From contig NC_015554.1 of assembly GCF_000213655.1 (NCBI RefSeq), positions 3,720,001 to 3,784,000 of the forward strand: DNA of 64,000 bases, given 5' to 3'. Both the position numbers and the translations under genes were made by a program. Below are positions 1 through 9,145 of the stretch, in pieces (position 1 is the first letter of the stretch; each line of letters opens with the position of its first letter). This stretch comes from Alteromonas naphthalenivorans (GTDB taxonomy: Bacteria > Pseudomonadota > Gammaproteobacteria > Enterobacterales > Alteromonadaceae). The notes beneath the pieces are model-generated. The model was not told where the DNA came from. It made no database searches and saw only the letters and a program-made list of their open reading frames with translations.

Positions 1-682
1 CGCACAGTCTGCTACTTATGCTGCGCAAAATGCGAATCGTGCGACTGAAAGCTCGCAAGAAGGTCGCCTATTTACTCAAAAAGCGGTGCACGCAATATCG
101 AACCTTTCTACCCAAGTAGAAAGTGTGTCTGAGGTTATCCAGTCTCTTGATGAGCACACTGCGGCTATCGGCGGCATACTTGATACAATTCGCAGCATTT
201 CAGAGCAAACTAATTTACTTGCGTTGAATGCAGCGATAGAAGCCGCTCGGGCTGGCGATCATGGCAGAGGCTTCTCGGTTGTGGCCGATGAAGTTCGCAC
301 ACTGGCTCAGCGTGCAGCTGCCGCCACCGATGAGATACAGATCAAGATTGATAAGTTCCAACTCGACTCCAAAACGGCAGTTTCTCAAATGCAAGATAGC
401 AAAGCTCAAACCAAAGACGTGGTTGGCGCTACCGATGATATCGATAAACTTTTGCAGAAAATTGCCGAGGAAATCGTGCTGATTAATGATGTGAATACCC
501 AAGTGGCCACCGCTACAGAGCAACAAGCGACCGTCGTTGAAGATATTAGCCGGAGTATTAATGAGATAAGTTCATCGAGTGATGAAACCCTTAATGCCAC
601 ACATGTGTTAGTAGGCGTTAGCGAGAAGCTAGACGAACTAGCAAACGAACTGGCTCAAGAGGTTAGTCAGTTTAAGTTATGA
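1..682 (+). CDS. Methyl-accepting chemotaxis protein, C-terminal part (5' end outside window)
   Basis: This is the cytoplasmic signalling end of a chemoreceptor. The frame is open from base 2 with no stop, so the first base of the window is already inside the gene and the start is missing. The visible 226 residues contain the conserved hairpin-tip block ([17 protein letters not shown], then [17 protein letters not shown]), which binds CheA and CheW in all receptors of this family. The remainder is long heptad-rich helix up to the stop at 680-682. The C-terminus (SQFKL) has no CheR-tethering pentapeptide. Ligand-binding and membrane parts are not visible, so the stimulus cannot be named. No che gene lies next to it. 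The large che cluster at 54-63.6 kb is separate. Confidence 0.93.
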   Translation, partial: AQSATYAAQNANRATESSQEGRLFTQKAVHAISNLSTQVESVSEVIQSLDEHTAAIGGILDTIRSISEQTNLLALNAAIEAARAGDHGRGFSVVADEVRTLAQRAAAATDEIQIKIDKFQLDSKTAVSQMQDSKAQTKDVVGATDDIDKLLQKIAEEIVLINDVNTQVATATEQQATVVEDISRSINEISSSSDETLNATHVLVGVSEKLDELANELAQEVSQFKL

Positions 683-709
683 GATTAGTTTTATTTCAAT
701 ACTGCTTGG

Positions 710-1297
710 CTAGAACGCAATAGCGTATTGCAGTTTAACTTGGTTGTCGTGGGCTTTGCTCCACGGCAACTGGATTGTTGCGCTGTCCGACTTCCATGAC
801 TCTCTAGAAGCCGCAACCGTGAGCGTGTGTCTTTCTTCCATTAGAGGAACTTCAAAATACACACTAGCCGTCGTACTAGTAGGGAGTTGAATCACTTCGG
901 CAACGGGAATGGAAATTTCATGTTCAGGACGAATTTTGTGGCTTAACCCAACCCGGTAACTTCCTTTATCCCACCAACTCACCACCTCAAATTCATGGCT
1001 TTTAACCCGCTGAGCGAGTACCCCATAATCGAGTAAGCCTTTGTTATAGTGAACAATGGCTTCCACATTGAAGCGTTTAGTGAATTGCTGATTGACCACT
1101 AACTGATATTGCTTCTGCTTACAGCCTTTAAATCTAATTTTGTTTTTAGATAACGCGATGGAAAAAGTATCATCCAAACTTACATATTCACTCAACCACT
1201 GTTCAGCATCTTCTATCGCTGAGGCAGAGACAGATATCGATACCCATGCACTTTGAAGCGCTGTAAGCATCACTATAAGCTGAGAGAATCTACGCAT
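710..1297 (-). CDS. Hypothetical exported protein
   Basis: I do not recognise the family of this 195-residue protein. The N-terminus (MRRFSQLIVMLTALQSAWVS, then small residues up to SASA) looks like a Sec signal peptide with cleavage near residue 26, so a periplasmic or outer-membrane location is likely. The mature part has many alternating hydrophobic and polar stretches ending in YAIAF, which suggests mostly beta structure. It has no cysteine pair, lipobox or catalytic motif that I can see. The gene is convergent with the receptor gene on its left, only 27 bases away, and lies in the same direction as the lipoprotein gene on its right. The ATG at 1297 has only a weak upstream AGGT as ribosome-binding site. 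Confidence 0.7.
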   Translation of the reverse strand: MRRFSQLIVMLTALQSAWVSISVSASAIEDAEQWLSEYVSLDDTFSIALSKNKIRFKGCKQKQYQLVVNQQFTKRFNVEAIVHYNKGLLDYGVLAQRVKSHEFEVVSWWDKGSYRVGLSHKIRPEHEISIPVAEVIQLPTSTTASVYFEVPLMEERHTLTVAASRESWKSDSATIQLPWSKAHDNQVKLQYAIAF

Positions 1298-1413
1298 TAA
1301 ACCGGTTACCTAATATGCAAAAGCAGAGTAGAACCTTATATAACCACGAAGTGTAAAACGTGGGAATTAGCCATTATGCTAACTCCCGTCAAGTGATTAA
1401 AATATAGACTAAT

Positions 1414-2277
1414 TTATTTTTGAATGATTTTAACTTCGGTAAGCGATGCCTTGCGATGCCCAGCAGCTTCTTCTGAAAACCAGTAATTGCCGTTGTCATC
1501 AACACATACACCCTCTACTTGTTTATAAGCAGGTAACGGCCAGATATTAATAGGAACAAACTGATTATCAACCTGGGCCATGAAAGTATCAAAGTTCCCA
1601 AAGGGGTCAGATTTATAGCCCACAATGACGTATAGATTACGAGCGGCATCGTAATCTGCGCCAGTAATAACACCCGGTAAACCTTCGATATGCGCAAACG
1701 CGGTTAGTGTCTGGGGCTCTGTAGATTCATTAACTTCATACACTTTAGCCACACCGGTACGCCAGCTTTTCGAGAACAGTATTAACTTTCCGTTGGCATA
1801 CGTCATGGCCTCTGAATCAAAGTCATGGGCATAAGGCATGTTGCTACTTGGATTGTTGCCTTCATAGGCTACTGTCATTGTGACTATATCGTTAAGGTCA
1901 TTTTTATTGACCTTATATATAGTAAGACTCTCACGACGGCCCTTGTTGTTGCCAACATCCGCAACATACCAATGCGTTGAACTTGCTGTAACCGCTTCCC
2001 AATCGATATTGTCTAACGCCATTCTATCGGTTTTAATCACCTTGCCTTCATAAGATAGATGAAACAATTCCGGTTTGTTTCCAGAGTCGTTCAAACTAAC
2101 GAGCGTTGAGGCATTACAAAACAGCCCCGACGTTTCTTCCAATACATCAGGAAGCACCGTTAACTTACCTACAGATATTTTTGTCTGAGCTTCAGGGTAT
2201 GAAGCAGCACAACCAGTAAGTGACGAGAGCGAAAAAAACGTAGCAACTGCTACAGGTAAAAGTGAATGATTAAGCAA
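1414..2277 (-). CDS. Lipoprotein with predicted beta-propeller (SdiA-regulated / esterase-like phytase type)
   Basis: This is a 287-residue predicted lipoprotein. Residues 1-22 form a signal peptide ending in the lipobox LTGC, so Cys23 would be lipidated. The mature protein shows repeated short beta units with asparagine- and aspartate-rich turns (LNDSGNKPELF, DVGNNKGRRE, DFDSEAMTYANGK, GADYDAARNLY, EGVCVDDNGNYWFSE). This pattern is seen in propeller proteins described as SdiA-regulated or esterase-like phytase domains. The enzymatic role, if any, is unknown. The start is a TTG at 2277. No ATG or GTG lies between the upstream stop and the lipobox, so the TTG is the best choice although no strong Shine-Dalgarno is visible. 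The fold assignment is by pattern and is tentative. Confidence 0.68.
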   Translation of the reverse strand: MLNHSLLPVAVATFFSLSSLTGCAASYPEAQTKISVGKLTVLPDVLEETSGLFCNASTLVSLNDSGNKPELFHLSYEGKVIKTDRMALDNIDWEAVTASSTHWYVADVGNNKGRRESLTIYKVNKNDLNDIVTMTVAYEGNNPSSNMPYAHDFDSEAMTYANGKLILFSKSWRTGVAKVYEVNESTEPQTLTAFAHIEGLPGVITGADYDAARNLYVIVGYKSDPFGNFDTFMAQVDNQFVPINIWPLPAYKQVEGVCVDDNGNYWFSEEAAGHRKASLTEVKIIQK

Positions 2278-2525
2278 CGTAGATAGTCCGTTGATAAGGC
2301 GCTCTTTGGCGCGTAATTAATGAAGTCTTAAAATACTATGCTTCCCCTTCCACGACAACGTTGAATATAAGCGAATTGATCCCTTATAGGCTAAACTCTG
2401 TTTTAATTACATGGCGCTTATACGAAAGTCTCTGTCGGCTTGTAGATAAGTTGCTATATGATGGAACCGCATAACAATATGAGTATGGCTACATACTTAC
2501 AATTATATAAATAAGGGAACACGCA

Positions 2526-4325
2526 TTGTCAGATCCACTCATGTCTTTGGTTGCCGTTGGCTTATTGTCGATTAGCTGCCAATATCTCGCATACAAAGTT
2601 CGTTTACCTGCCATCTTACCGCTTTTAATTGTAGGTATTGTGGTTGGCCCTGTATTTGGCGTGCTTGACGCAGACGCGCTTTTTGGCGACCTTTTGTTCC
2701 CAGTTGTATCGCTTTCCGTTGCTATTATTCTGTTTGAAGGTTCCCTTACCCTTAAGTTTGGTGATATTGCTGGTCATGGCAATATGGTGCGTAACCTATG
2801 TAGTGTGGGTGTATTGGTTACCTGGGTTATTGCTGCAGTGGCGGCCCATTACAGCCTAGACTTGTCGTGGCAACTCTCTTTTTTATTCGGCGCTATCGTG
2901 ACGGTAACTGGCCCCACCGTAATAGTGCCCATGCTGCGTACTGTGCGGCCTAAATCTAACTTGGCAAGCATCCTACGATGGGAAGGCATAGTTATCGACC
3001 CCATCGGCGCCCTACTGGCTGTACTCGTCTTTGAGTTTATCGTTGCCTCTCAAGGCAATGCTATTTCCCACACGTTTATCACCTTTGGCAAAACCATCGG
3101 AATTGGTTTCCTGCTTGGTTTTAGTTCGGGTTATTTGCTAGGGCTTTCTATCCGCAAAGATTGGATCCCGCATTACTTATTAAACACCGCCGTTTTAACG
3201 ATTATTCTAGGTGTTTTTGCAGCGTCAAATTATGTTGCACATGAATCTGGACTATTGGCCGTTACCATCACCGGCATGGTATTAGCCAACATGAAGAACG
3301 TGGAAGTAGAAGACATTTTAGAGTTCAAAGAAACCTTGAGTGTGCTGCTTATCTCAGGCTTGTTCATATTACTTGCTACCCGTCTTAGCCTTCAATCTAT
3401 TGCGGATGTGGGCTGGGGAGCGCTTATTGTCCTTGGGGCAATCATGTTCATTGCTCGCCCGTTATCGGTAGCAGCGTCGTCTATTGGCACTGGTCTTAAA
3501 CTTAATGAGCTAGCCTTGCTGAGCTGGATTGCACCTCGCGGTATTGTGGCCGCAGCCGTATCTGCATTGTTTTCTTTAAAGCTTGAAGAAATTGGCTACG
3601 AGGGTGCTGGCATTATCGTGCCTATGGTCTTTCTTGTGATTATTGCTACCGTCGTTGTACAAAGCCTTACTTCTCGAAGTGTCGCACAATTACTAAAAGT
3701 TAGAGCTCCTGCCCCTACTGCTTACCTTGTGTTCGGTGGCAGTAAGTTTAACCGTATGCTTGCTGATGAAATGATTAAGCAAGAGTTGAGCGTTACCGTT
3801 GCTGATACTAACTGGGATGCCATTCGTGAAGCCCGAATGATGGATATTCCTGTGTATTTTGGTAACCCTATGTCAGATCACGCAGCTCGACATCTTGATA
3901 TTGCCAGTTTTGGTACGGTGTTGATTATGTCACCTTACAAACAGCTTAATCCTCCCATCGCGTATCATTTTGAAAATACGATGGGCAAAGACAAAGTATG
4001 GGCACTGACAAGTAACGAACAATCTACCCGTCCAAGTCACCAAGTCAGTGAACAATACGCCAAACGTCTTACCTTATTTGATGAAGGGGTGACTTATGGG
4101 TATTTGGCATCAGCGATTGCTCGTAACGCCAGTATTAAAACAACACGGCTGTCTGATGAGTTTACATTCGCGCAATATAATGAAAAATATGGTGATAGAG
4201 CCACACCATTAATAGCCATAGATGTTGAAGGAAAAAGCTTCACGTTCGTGAATGGGGACAGCATTCATCCTAAGGCAGGATGGCGAGTAATAAGTTTGAT
4301 TTTACCTGAAGGTGAAGCAGTGTAA
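2526..4325 (+). CDS. Na+/H+ antiporter, CPA1 (NhaP) type, with C-terminal nucleotide-binding-like domain
   Basis: This is a 599-residue inner-membrane cation/proton antiporter. Residues 1 to about 395 hold roughly twelve hydrophobic segments with CPA1-like sequence, including LFEGSLTLKF, FGAIVTVTGPTVIVPML, RWEGIVIDPIGALLAV and WIAPRGIVAAAVSALFSL. Residues about 396-599 are hydrophilic and look like a TrkA-N/RCK-related regulatory domain (YLVFGGSKFNRMLADEM). The glycine loop is degenerate there, so nucleotide binding is uncertain. The start is TTG at 2526, preceded at about 8 bases by AAGGGAA. The alternative ATG at 2541 lacks a comparable site. The likely role is pH and sodium homeostasis, which fits a marine organism. 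It appears to be a single-gene unit followed by a strong hairpin. Confidence 0.9.
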   Translation: MSDPLMSLVAVGLLSISCQYLAYKVRLPAILPLLIVGIVVGPVFGVLDADALFGDLLFPVVSLSVAIILFEGSLTLKFGDIAGHGNMVRNLCSVGVLVTWVIAAVAAHYSLDLSWQLSFLFGAIVTVTGPTVIVPMLRTVRPKSNLASILRWEGIVIDPIGALLAVLVFEFIVASQGNAISHTFITFGKTIGIGFLLGFSSGYLLGLSIRKDWIPHYLLNTAVLTIILGVFAASNYVAHESGLLAVTITGMVLANMKNVEVEDILEFKETLSVLLISGLFILLATRLSLQSIADVGWGALIVLGAIMFIARPLSVAASSIGTGLKLNELALLSWIAPRGIVAAAVSALFSLKLEEIGYEGAGIIVPMVFLVIIATVVVQSLTSRSVAQLLKVRAPAPTAYLVFGGSKFNRMLADEMIKQELSVTVADTNWDAIREARMMDIPVYFGNPMSDHAARHLDIASFGTVLIMSPYKQLNPPIAYHFENTMGKDKVWALTSNEQSTRPSHQVSEQYAKRLTLFDEGVTYGYLASAIARNASIKTTRLSDEFTFAQYNEKYGDRATPLIAIDVEGKSFTFVNGDSIHPKAGWRVISLILPEGEAV

Positions 4326-4343
4326 GAAGATGCTTGTGGGTTA

Positions 4344-4374
4344 AGATGGCACCCTGCCTAAGCAGGGTGCATCT
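4344..4374 (+). terminator. Strong hairpin downstream of the antiporter gene
   Basis: GCACCCTGC (4349-4357) and GCAGGGTGC (4362-4370) form a 9-bp GC-rich stem with a four-base loop. It is extended by AGAT/ATCT with one bulged G. It lies 19 bases after the antiporter stop. No T-run follows on either strand, so it is an unusual terminator or an mRNA 3'-end stabiliser rather than a classical Rho-independent terminator. Confidence 0.5.
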
Positions 4375-4620
4375 CCCTGGAGAACGCGTAATCCAGTGCT
4401 TCTTCATGAGAAGCATAATTGTTTATATTTTACCGTAACTACGCTGTCGGCGTTATAAAAGCAAAGAGTAGACCACTTTGCATTTTCGAAACATTTTCAA
4501 TAGTTTACGTATTTTTTAATAAAATAGCAGGCTTCCACAGGGGTGCAAAGAAAAACCTTGGTGCAATGCGCGCACAACTTTGGTGAGCTAAAATTAACCA
4601 ATTGATATTTATAAGTAAGG

Positions 4621-5937
4621 TTAAGCTACATTACGTTTTATAACCGCTAGCGTTTTATCTAATGCACCACTGTTTTCCTCTAAAACTTTCCGGCCGGCTT
4701 TTCCAGCTTCCTCACGTTTCATCGGGGCATTAATCCAAGCTTCACATTGCTGAGCAATTTCTTGTGCATTCGCTATTTTTGTAAGGGCTCCACGCGCTTC
4801 CAAATACTCACAAATTACTGGATTGTTATAAGTATGTGGCCCCATCATGATGGGAATAGAAAAGGCGGCTGGCTCTAACGCGTTATGCCCACCGCGATTT
4901 GCAATCGAGCCCCCTACAAATGCAAAACTAGCCACGCTATAAGCACTATTCAATTTGCCCATTTCATCGAGCAAGATAACTTTCGTCTCTGGCGATATAG
5001 CATCAATGTTACTTGTTCGAACGTATTCAAGTTCGTTTTGCTCTAACAGCTTAGCAACGGTATCAAACCGCTCTGGGTGACGAGGTACTAACAGCAAGCG
5101 AAGATTAACTGCGGTTGACGAGCCAAGTATCTTCACGGCATCAATCATGGCTTGCTCTTCAAGATCGTGGGTACTGCCAGCAACTAATATTGGGCCGTCT
5201 GTTAGTGAAAGGCCCATGAACCCAATACTTTGATGCGATGTAGACGCAGCTTGGTCAAACTTAATATTATTAGTTTGAGTCATACGTGCTTCAGGCATAC
5301 CTAGCGCAAGATAATTATTGTAATCACGCTGACCTTGAGTACATATATGAGAAAGTTTGTTTAGCATGGGTTTAAACAGTTTACCTATTTTCATGTAACG
5401 CTTAGCTGACCTATCTGTCATACGCGCATTAATCACCATTATCGGTATGTGGCGCTTCCAGCAAGCATGGATAAAGTTAGGCCATAACTCGACTTCGGTA
5501 ATAAGCACCGCTTTAGGTTTAATGCGCTTTATCATTGCGGCCATCGCCGTATGCAAATCATAGGGCAAGTAAAAATGGTGTACCGTATTACCAAAAATAT
5601 CCCGCACCCTTGCCGAGCCTGTGGGTGTAGTGGTAGTCACCGTAATCTGGGTATCTGGCTCAGCCTGAATGATGCGCTTTATTAAGCAAGATGCCGCCAC
5701 CACTTCACCAACCGAAACACAGTGAAACAGGTAACCACCCGTTTTATGAGGTCTCGCAACAAAACCGAATCGCTCAAACCGGCGTTGGTTGTATTCTTTA
5801 TTTCTTGTCGCACCTCGGCGCATTAGTTGGATAAATGCAAAAGGGATAATGCAAAACAATACACAGGAGTAAAGCCAGCGACACACATCTTCTAGTAATG
5901 TAGGTCTGTATTCGGCTTCTTTACCGCCTCTTATCAT
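4621..5937 (-). CDS. waaA: 3-deoxy-D-manno-octulosonic acid (Kdo) transferase
   Basis: This 438-residue GT30 enzyme transfers Kdo from CMP-Kdo to the lipid A precursor at the cytoplasmic face of the inner membrane. Recognisable WaaA features include a single hydrophobic N-terminal anchor (about residues 20-40), the RRFERFGF region, VSVGEVVAASCLI (the conserved SVGE loop), TEVELWPNFIHAC, GSTHDLEEQ, LVPRHPERF, and SIANRGGHNALEPA near the C-terminus. The length is slightly above the usual 420-425 because of a longer N-terminus. AGGAAT lies 6 bases before the ATG at 5937 and supports this start. The gene is divergent from the heptosyltransferase-like gene 144 bases away, so core synthesis genes are clustered here on both strands. 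Confidence 0.94.
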   Translation of the reverse strand: MIRGGKEAEYRPTLLEDVCRWLYSCVLFCIIPFAFIQLMRRGATRNKEYNQRRFERFGFVARPHKTGGYLFHCVSVGEVVAASCLIKRIIQAEPDTQITVTTTTPTGSARVRDIFGNTVHHFYLPYDLHTAMAAMIKRIKPKAVLITEVELWPNFIHACWKRHIPIMVINARMTDRSAKRYMKIGKLFKPMLNKLSHICTQGQRDYNNYLALGMPEARMTQTNNIKFDQAASTSHQSIGFMGLSLTDGPILVAGSTHDLEEQAMIDAVKILGSSTAVNLRLLLVPRHPERFDTVAKLLEQNELEYVRTSNIDAISPETKVILLDEMGKLNSAYSVASFAFVGGSIANRGGHNALEPAAFSIPIMMGPHTYNNPVICEYLEARGALTKIANAQEIAQQCEAWINAPMKREEAGKAGRKVLEENSGALDKTLAVIKRNVA

Positions 5938-6081
5938 TAGTAATTCCTATTGTTATTCTTTGGTAGCCTGACTGGCTCACTACACAATAAATGAAATGCG
6001 TAGCGCTATGCTAGGTCGTCATCAAACTGACGTTATTATGTGTTTTACTCACCCATTATAACTCGTCTACATGTAAGTTTT

Positions 6082-7116
6082 ATGTGCTCTACTGCAACCC
6101 AGCCGAACGTACTTTTAATCAGGCTTAGCGCTATTGGTGACATTGTAATGGCCTCAGGGCTTCCGTCCAGCATTAAAGAGGCTCTTCCTAATGCTCGAGT
6201 TACCTGGTTAGTTGAAAAACCGTATGCAGGACTAGTACAACACCACCCTTTCGTTGACGACATTATCGTGTGGCCGAAAAGCGAATGGAAAGCGTTTGGT
6301 AAGAAGCGCGCCTATTGGTCTTTGCTCAAATCGGTGTTGGCATTTAGGCGACAACTCCACGATAAAGGTTTTACCCACGCCATTGATGCCCAAGGCTTAC
6401 TTAAAAGTGCCTTTTTAGCCTATCTCAGTGGTGCAGGTGTCCGAATTGGTTTTAATAGTAAAGAGCAAAGCCAACGTTTCTTAACCGACACAATAGATAA
6501 ACCAATATCAAACCAAATCAGTAGCGAGTATCGATATTTAGCAAAGCATATGGGAGCGCATTCTTACGAACTACATATTGAAATGGGGGAAGCTGCAACA
6601 CAAAAGCTTCAGGGCACGCTAGGTGCCCTGTCGGTAAATGGCGATTATATCGTACTTGCCCCTTTTACTACTCGCCCGCAAAAGCACTGGCCAATTAATC
6701 ATTGGAGGCAACTTATCACGCTTATCCGTCAGCACAGTGATATCTCCATCGTTATTCTAGGCGGCCCATCAGATAGCTGTGATGCAGAGGCACTGACCTT
6801 CAATGAAGGTGATGTTTATTCATTAGCGGGGCATGTATCGGTAGCTGAATCAGCCGTGGCGGTGAAGCAGTCTAAAGCTTTTATTGGCGTTGATACTGGC
6901 CTAACACACATGGCGGTTACTTTTCTTCGCCCTACAGTTGCGCTTTTTGGGTCTACCTGTCCGTATACATATACTGATAATGCTAACACTCATGTATTAT
7001 ATAAAAAGCTAGTCTGTGCGCCATGTAAGCGTAAACCAACGTGCAATGGTACATTTGACTGTATGGCGTTAATTCGCCCAGAAGAAGTTTTTACCACTGT
7101 GAAGGAATACCTGTGA
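6082..7116 (+). CDS. Glycosyltransferase family 9 (lipopolysaccharide heptosyltransferase I-like)
   Basis: This 344-residue GT9 enzyme probably adds a heptose from ADP-heptose to the inner core of lipopolysaccharide. The features seen are VLLIRLSAIGDIVMASGLP at the N-terminus (the family's glycine-aspartate loop), HAIDAQGLLKSAFLAYLSGA, VLAPFTTRPQKHWP, IVILGGPSD and GVDTGLTHMAV, the nucleotide-sugar motif. The pattern is closest to WaaC. A GTG at 6040 would add 14 residues, but the ATG at 6082 begins just before the conserved block and is preferred. The cysteine-rich end (CAPCKRKPTCNGTFDCM) is normal for this family. The stop overlaps the start of the next gene by 4 bases, which indicates translational coupling. 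Confidence 0.88.
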   Translation: MCSTATQPNVLLIRLSAIGDIVMASGLPSSIKEALPNARVTWLVEKPYAGLVQHHPFVDDIIVWPKSEWKAFGKKRAYWSLLKSVLAFRRQLHDKGFTHAIDAQGLLKSAFLAYLSGAGVRIGFNSKEQSQRFLTDTIDKPISNQISSEYRYLAKHMGAHSYELHIEMGEAATQKLQGTLGALSVNGDYIVLAPFTTRPQKHWPINHWRQLITLIRQHSDISIVILGGPSDSCDAEALTFNEGDVYSLAGHVSVAESAVAVKQSKAFIGVDTGLTHMAVTFLRPTVALFGSTCPYTYTDNANTHVLYKKLVCAPCKRKPTCNGTFDCMALIRPEEVFTTVKEYL

Positions 7117-8204
7117 GCTTAAAGATTTTGCATATAGAGTTGGGTAGAAACTTGTATGGCGGCGCTAAACAAGTTGTTTACTTGTTAGATTCACTGAACC
7201 GCCAGTTTGATTACGAAAACCACCTAATATGCCCAGAAGATAGTAAAATTGCGTCGCTGTCCCTTTCAGGCTGCCAAACGCATACTATTGCTTATCGCGG
7301 AGAAACAGACTTATTTGCCGTGAAACGCATGGTTAACATCGCCCGTAAAATTAATGCCGATGTCATTCATGTACATAGTCGTCGTGGGGCAGATGTTTTC
7401 GGCGCCATGGTAGCGAAGATCACGGGTATTCCCGCTATATGCACACGACGAGTAGATAACCCAGAATCACTGTTTGCCACTTATAAATACAGTCAGTTTG
7501 CGGCTGTAGCGAGCATTTCTGAGGGTGTGTTTAATGTGGTAAGTCATCACTGTGAAGCAGTGAAACACCAACCGGTTATTCACTCGTCCGTAGATTTTAA
7601 AGAGTTTTCGAAGCCTGGTGACAAAGCGTGGCTAAGTGAAACCTTCTCCATTCCTTCAGATCATACCGTTATTGCTAACTTTGCTCAGCTTATATCTCGT
7701 AAAGGCCAAGCTGATATTATTTTAGCCATGGAAAAAGTGGTTCAAAATAACCCTAAAGTGAGTTGTTTACTCTTTGGCAAAGGAAATCTTAAAGAAAGCT
7801 ACGAAGCACTTATCGACCGGCATTTACTTACCGAACACGTTCACCTATGTGGCTTTACCGATGAAGTCAGTAAAATTCTTCCCAGTGTTGATATTGTGGT
7901 TCACCCCGCTTATGCAGAGGGTTTAGGCGTTATTCTTCTTCAAGCGGGAGCCTGTAAGCGTGCGGTGGTATCTACACCGGTAGGCGGTATTCCCGAAATT
8001 ATTGAGCATAATGAAACAGGACTAATGGTAACGCCAGGGAATATCGATGAAATAGCCGATGCGTTGATTACGCTGGTGAATGATAAGCAAACCCGCGAGA
8101 CCTTGGGCAATCAGTTGTATCAACATGTAAAAGGGCATTTCAGTACTGACGAAATGGCTACCAGTTATAGCGAGCTATACTTGACCGTGACACAGCCATC
8201 ATAA
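7113..8204 (+). CDS. Glycosyltransferase family 4
   Basis: This 363-residue GT-B glycosyltransferase is probably involved in lipopolysaccharide core or surface glycan assembly. The N-terminal Rossmann half contains ILHIELGRNLYGGAKQVVYLL, a glycine-rich acceptor loop, and DVIHVHSRRGADVFGAM. The C-terminal half has FAQLISRKGQADIILAM and the sugar-nucleotide motif HPAYAEGLGVILLQAGACK followed by VSTPVGGIPEIIEHNETGLMV, the EX7E region typical of GT4. The GTG start at 7113 overlaps the previous stop (GTGA), so the two transferases form one operon. The donor sugar cannot be deduced. A bidirectional terminator follows 27 bases after the stop. Confidence 0.9.
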   Translation: MSLKILHIELGRNLYGGAKQVVYLLDSLNRQFDYENHLICPEDSKIASLSLSGCQTHTIAYRGETDLFAVKRMVNIARKINADVIHVHSRRGADVFGAMVAKITGIPAICTRRVDNPESLFATYKYSQFAAVASISEGVFNVVSHHCEAVKHQPVIHSSVDFKEFSKPGDKAWLSETFSIPSDHTVIANFAQLISRKGQADIILAMEKVVQNNPKVSCLLFGKGNLKESYEALIDRHLLTEHVHLCGFTDEVSKILPSVDIVVHPAYAEGLGVILLQAGACKRAVVSTPVGGIPEIIEHNETGLMVTPGNIDEIADALITLVNDKQTRETLGNQLYQHVKGHFSTDEMATSYSELYLTVTQPS

Positions 8205-8231
8205 GTATTGCATTGTTAAATTTTAGACAAT

Positions 8232-8258
8232 AAAAAAGCCGCTCAAGAGCGGCTTTTT
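8232..8258. terminator. Bidirectional Rho-independent terminator between GT4 gene and S10 operon
   Basis: A six-A run, then GCCGCTC-AA-GAGCGGC (7-bp perfect stem), then five T. The symmetry lets it end both the rightward glycosyltransferase operon (stop at 8204) and the leftward S10 operon (rpsQ stop at 8281). It directly shows that the ribosomal operon stops here. Confidence 0.9.
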
Positions 8259-8280
8259 CAATCGTAAGAAAAGTTAGCGA

Positions 8281-8538
8281 TTAAACGCCAGCTTTTTCTA
8301 CAACGCTAACCAATGTCCAATTTTTGCTTTTAGACAATGGACGACATTCACTAATAGTGACTACGTCGCCTTGGTTACATACGTTTTCTTCATCGTGGGC
8401 GTGAAGTTTAGTAGAACGTTTGATGAACTTCCCGTAGATAGGGTGTTTTACAAAACGCTCAACAACAACAGTAATGGTTTTATCCATCTTGTTGCTAACC
8501 ACACGACCTTGCACTGTACGAACTTTTTGTTCAGTCAT
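8281..8538 (-). CDS. rpsQ: 30S ribosomal protein S17
   Basis: This 85-residue S17 binds 16S rRNA early in small-subunit assembly. The conserved sequence [20 protein letters not shown] and the motif [22 protein letters not shown] identify the OB-fold protein, and the length matches E. coli S17 (84). Its ATG shares one base with the rpmC stop (TAATG), so translation is coupled. It is the last gene of the operon here, with a terminator 23 bases beyond its stop. In E. coli the spc operon (rplN onward) follows rpsQ. Here a glycosyltransferase gene on the other strand follows instead. Confidence 0.98.
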   Translation of the reverse strand: MTEQKVRTVQGRVVSNKMDKTITVVVERFVKHPIYGKFIKRSTKLHAHDEENVCNQGDVVTISECRPLSKSKNWTLVSVVEKAGV

Positions 8539-8729
8539 TACGCATCAGCCTTTTGAGTCAGAATGGTTTTAACACGCGCGATGTTACGACGTACAGTTCT
8601 CAATTGATCAGTCTTTTCAAGTTGACCAGTTGAGTGCTGCATGCGCAAGTTGAACTGTTCGCGTAGCAGGTTAATCAACTCTGCGTTCAGCTCTTCTACG
8701 CTTTTTTCTTTCAGTTCAGTCGCTTTCAT
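8538..8729 (-). CDS. rpmC: 50S ribosomal protein L29
   Basis: This 63-residue L29 is a two-helix coiled-coil protein at the peptide-exit tunnel rim next to L23. [21 protein letters not shown], then [15 protein letters not shown], are the conserved first and second helix sequences, and the length is identical to E. coli L29. The start codon overlaps the rplP stop by one base, and the stop overlaps the rpsQ start in the same way. The protein is lysine- and arginine-rich, as expected. Confidence 0.98.
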   Translation of the reverse strand: MKATELKEKSVEELNAELINLLREQFNLRMQHSTGQLEKTDQLRTVRRNIARVKTILTQKADA

Positions 8730-9142
8730 TACATCACCGTCCGAGTTACAAAGGTTGTCTTAAATGGCAGTTTAGCCGCTGCCAATTCAAACGCTTCGCG
8801 TGCTAGAGATTCAGGAACACCTTCCATCTCATAAAGAACACGTCCAGGTTGAATTTGGCATACCCAGTACTCAACGTTACCTTTACCTTTACCTTGACGC
8901 ACTTCAAGAGGCTTCTCAGTAATTGGCTTGTCAGGGAAAACTCGAATCCAAATTTTACCTTGACGCTTAACGTGACGAGTCATAGCACGACGCGCTGCTT
9001 CGATTTGGCGAGCGGTCATACGACCACGGCCAACTGCTTTCAGGCCATAAGTACCGAAGCTTACCTTGCTCCCCGCAATGGCAAGACCACGGTTACGACC
9101 TTTATGCATTTTACGAAATTTCGTACGCTTTGGTTGTAACAT
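8729..9142 (-). CDS. rplP: 50S ribosomal protein L16
   Basis: This 137-residue L16 contacts the A-site tRNA elbow region and is added late in large-subunit assembly. Conserved blocks are [39 protein letters not shown], the [16 protein letters not shown] segment ([20 protein letters not shown]) and [20 protein letters not shown]. The length is one residue more than in E. coli. It is separated from rpsC by 3 bases and overlaps rpmC by one base. Confidence 0.98.
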   Translation of the reverse strand: MLQPKRTKFRKMHKGRNRGLAIAGSKVSFGTYGLKAVGRGRMTARQIEAARRAMTRHVKRQGKIWIRVFPDKPITEKPLEVRQGKGKGNVEYWVCQIQPGRVLYEMEGVPESLAREAFELAAAKLPFKTTFVTRTVM

Positions 9143-9145
9143 GAT

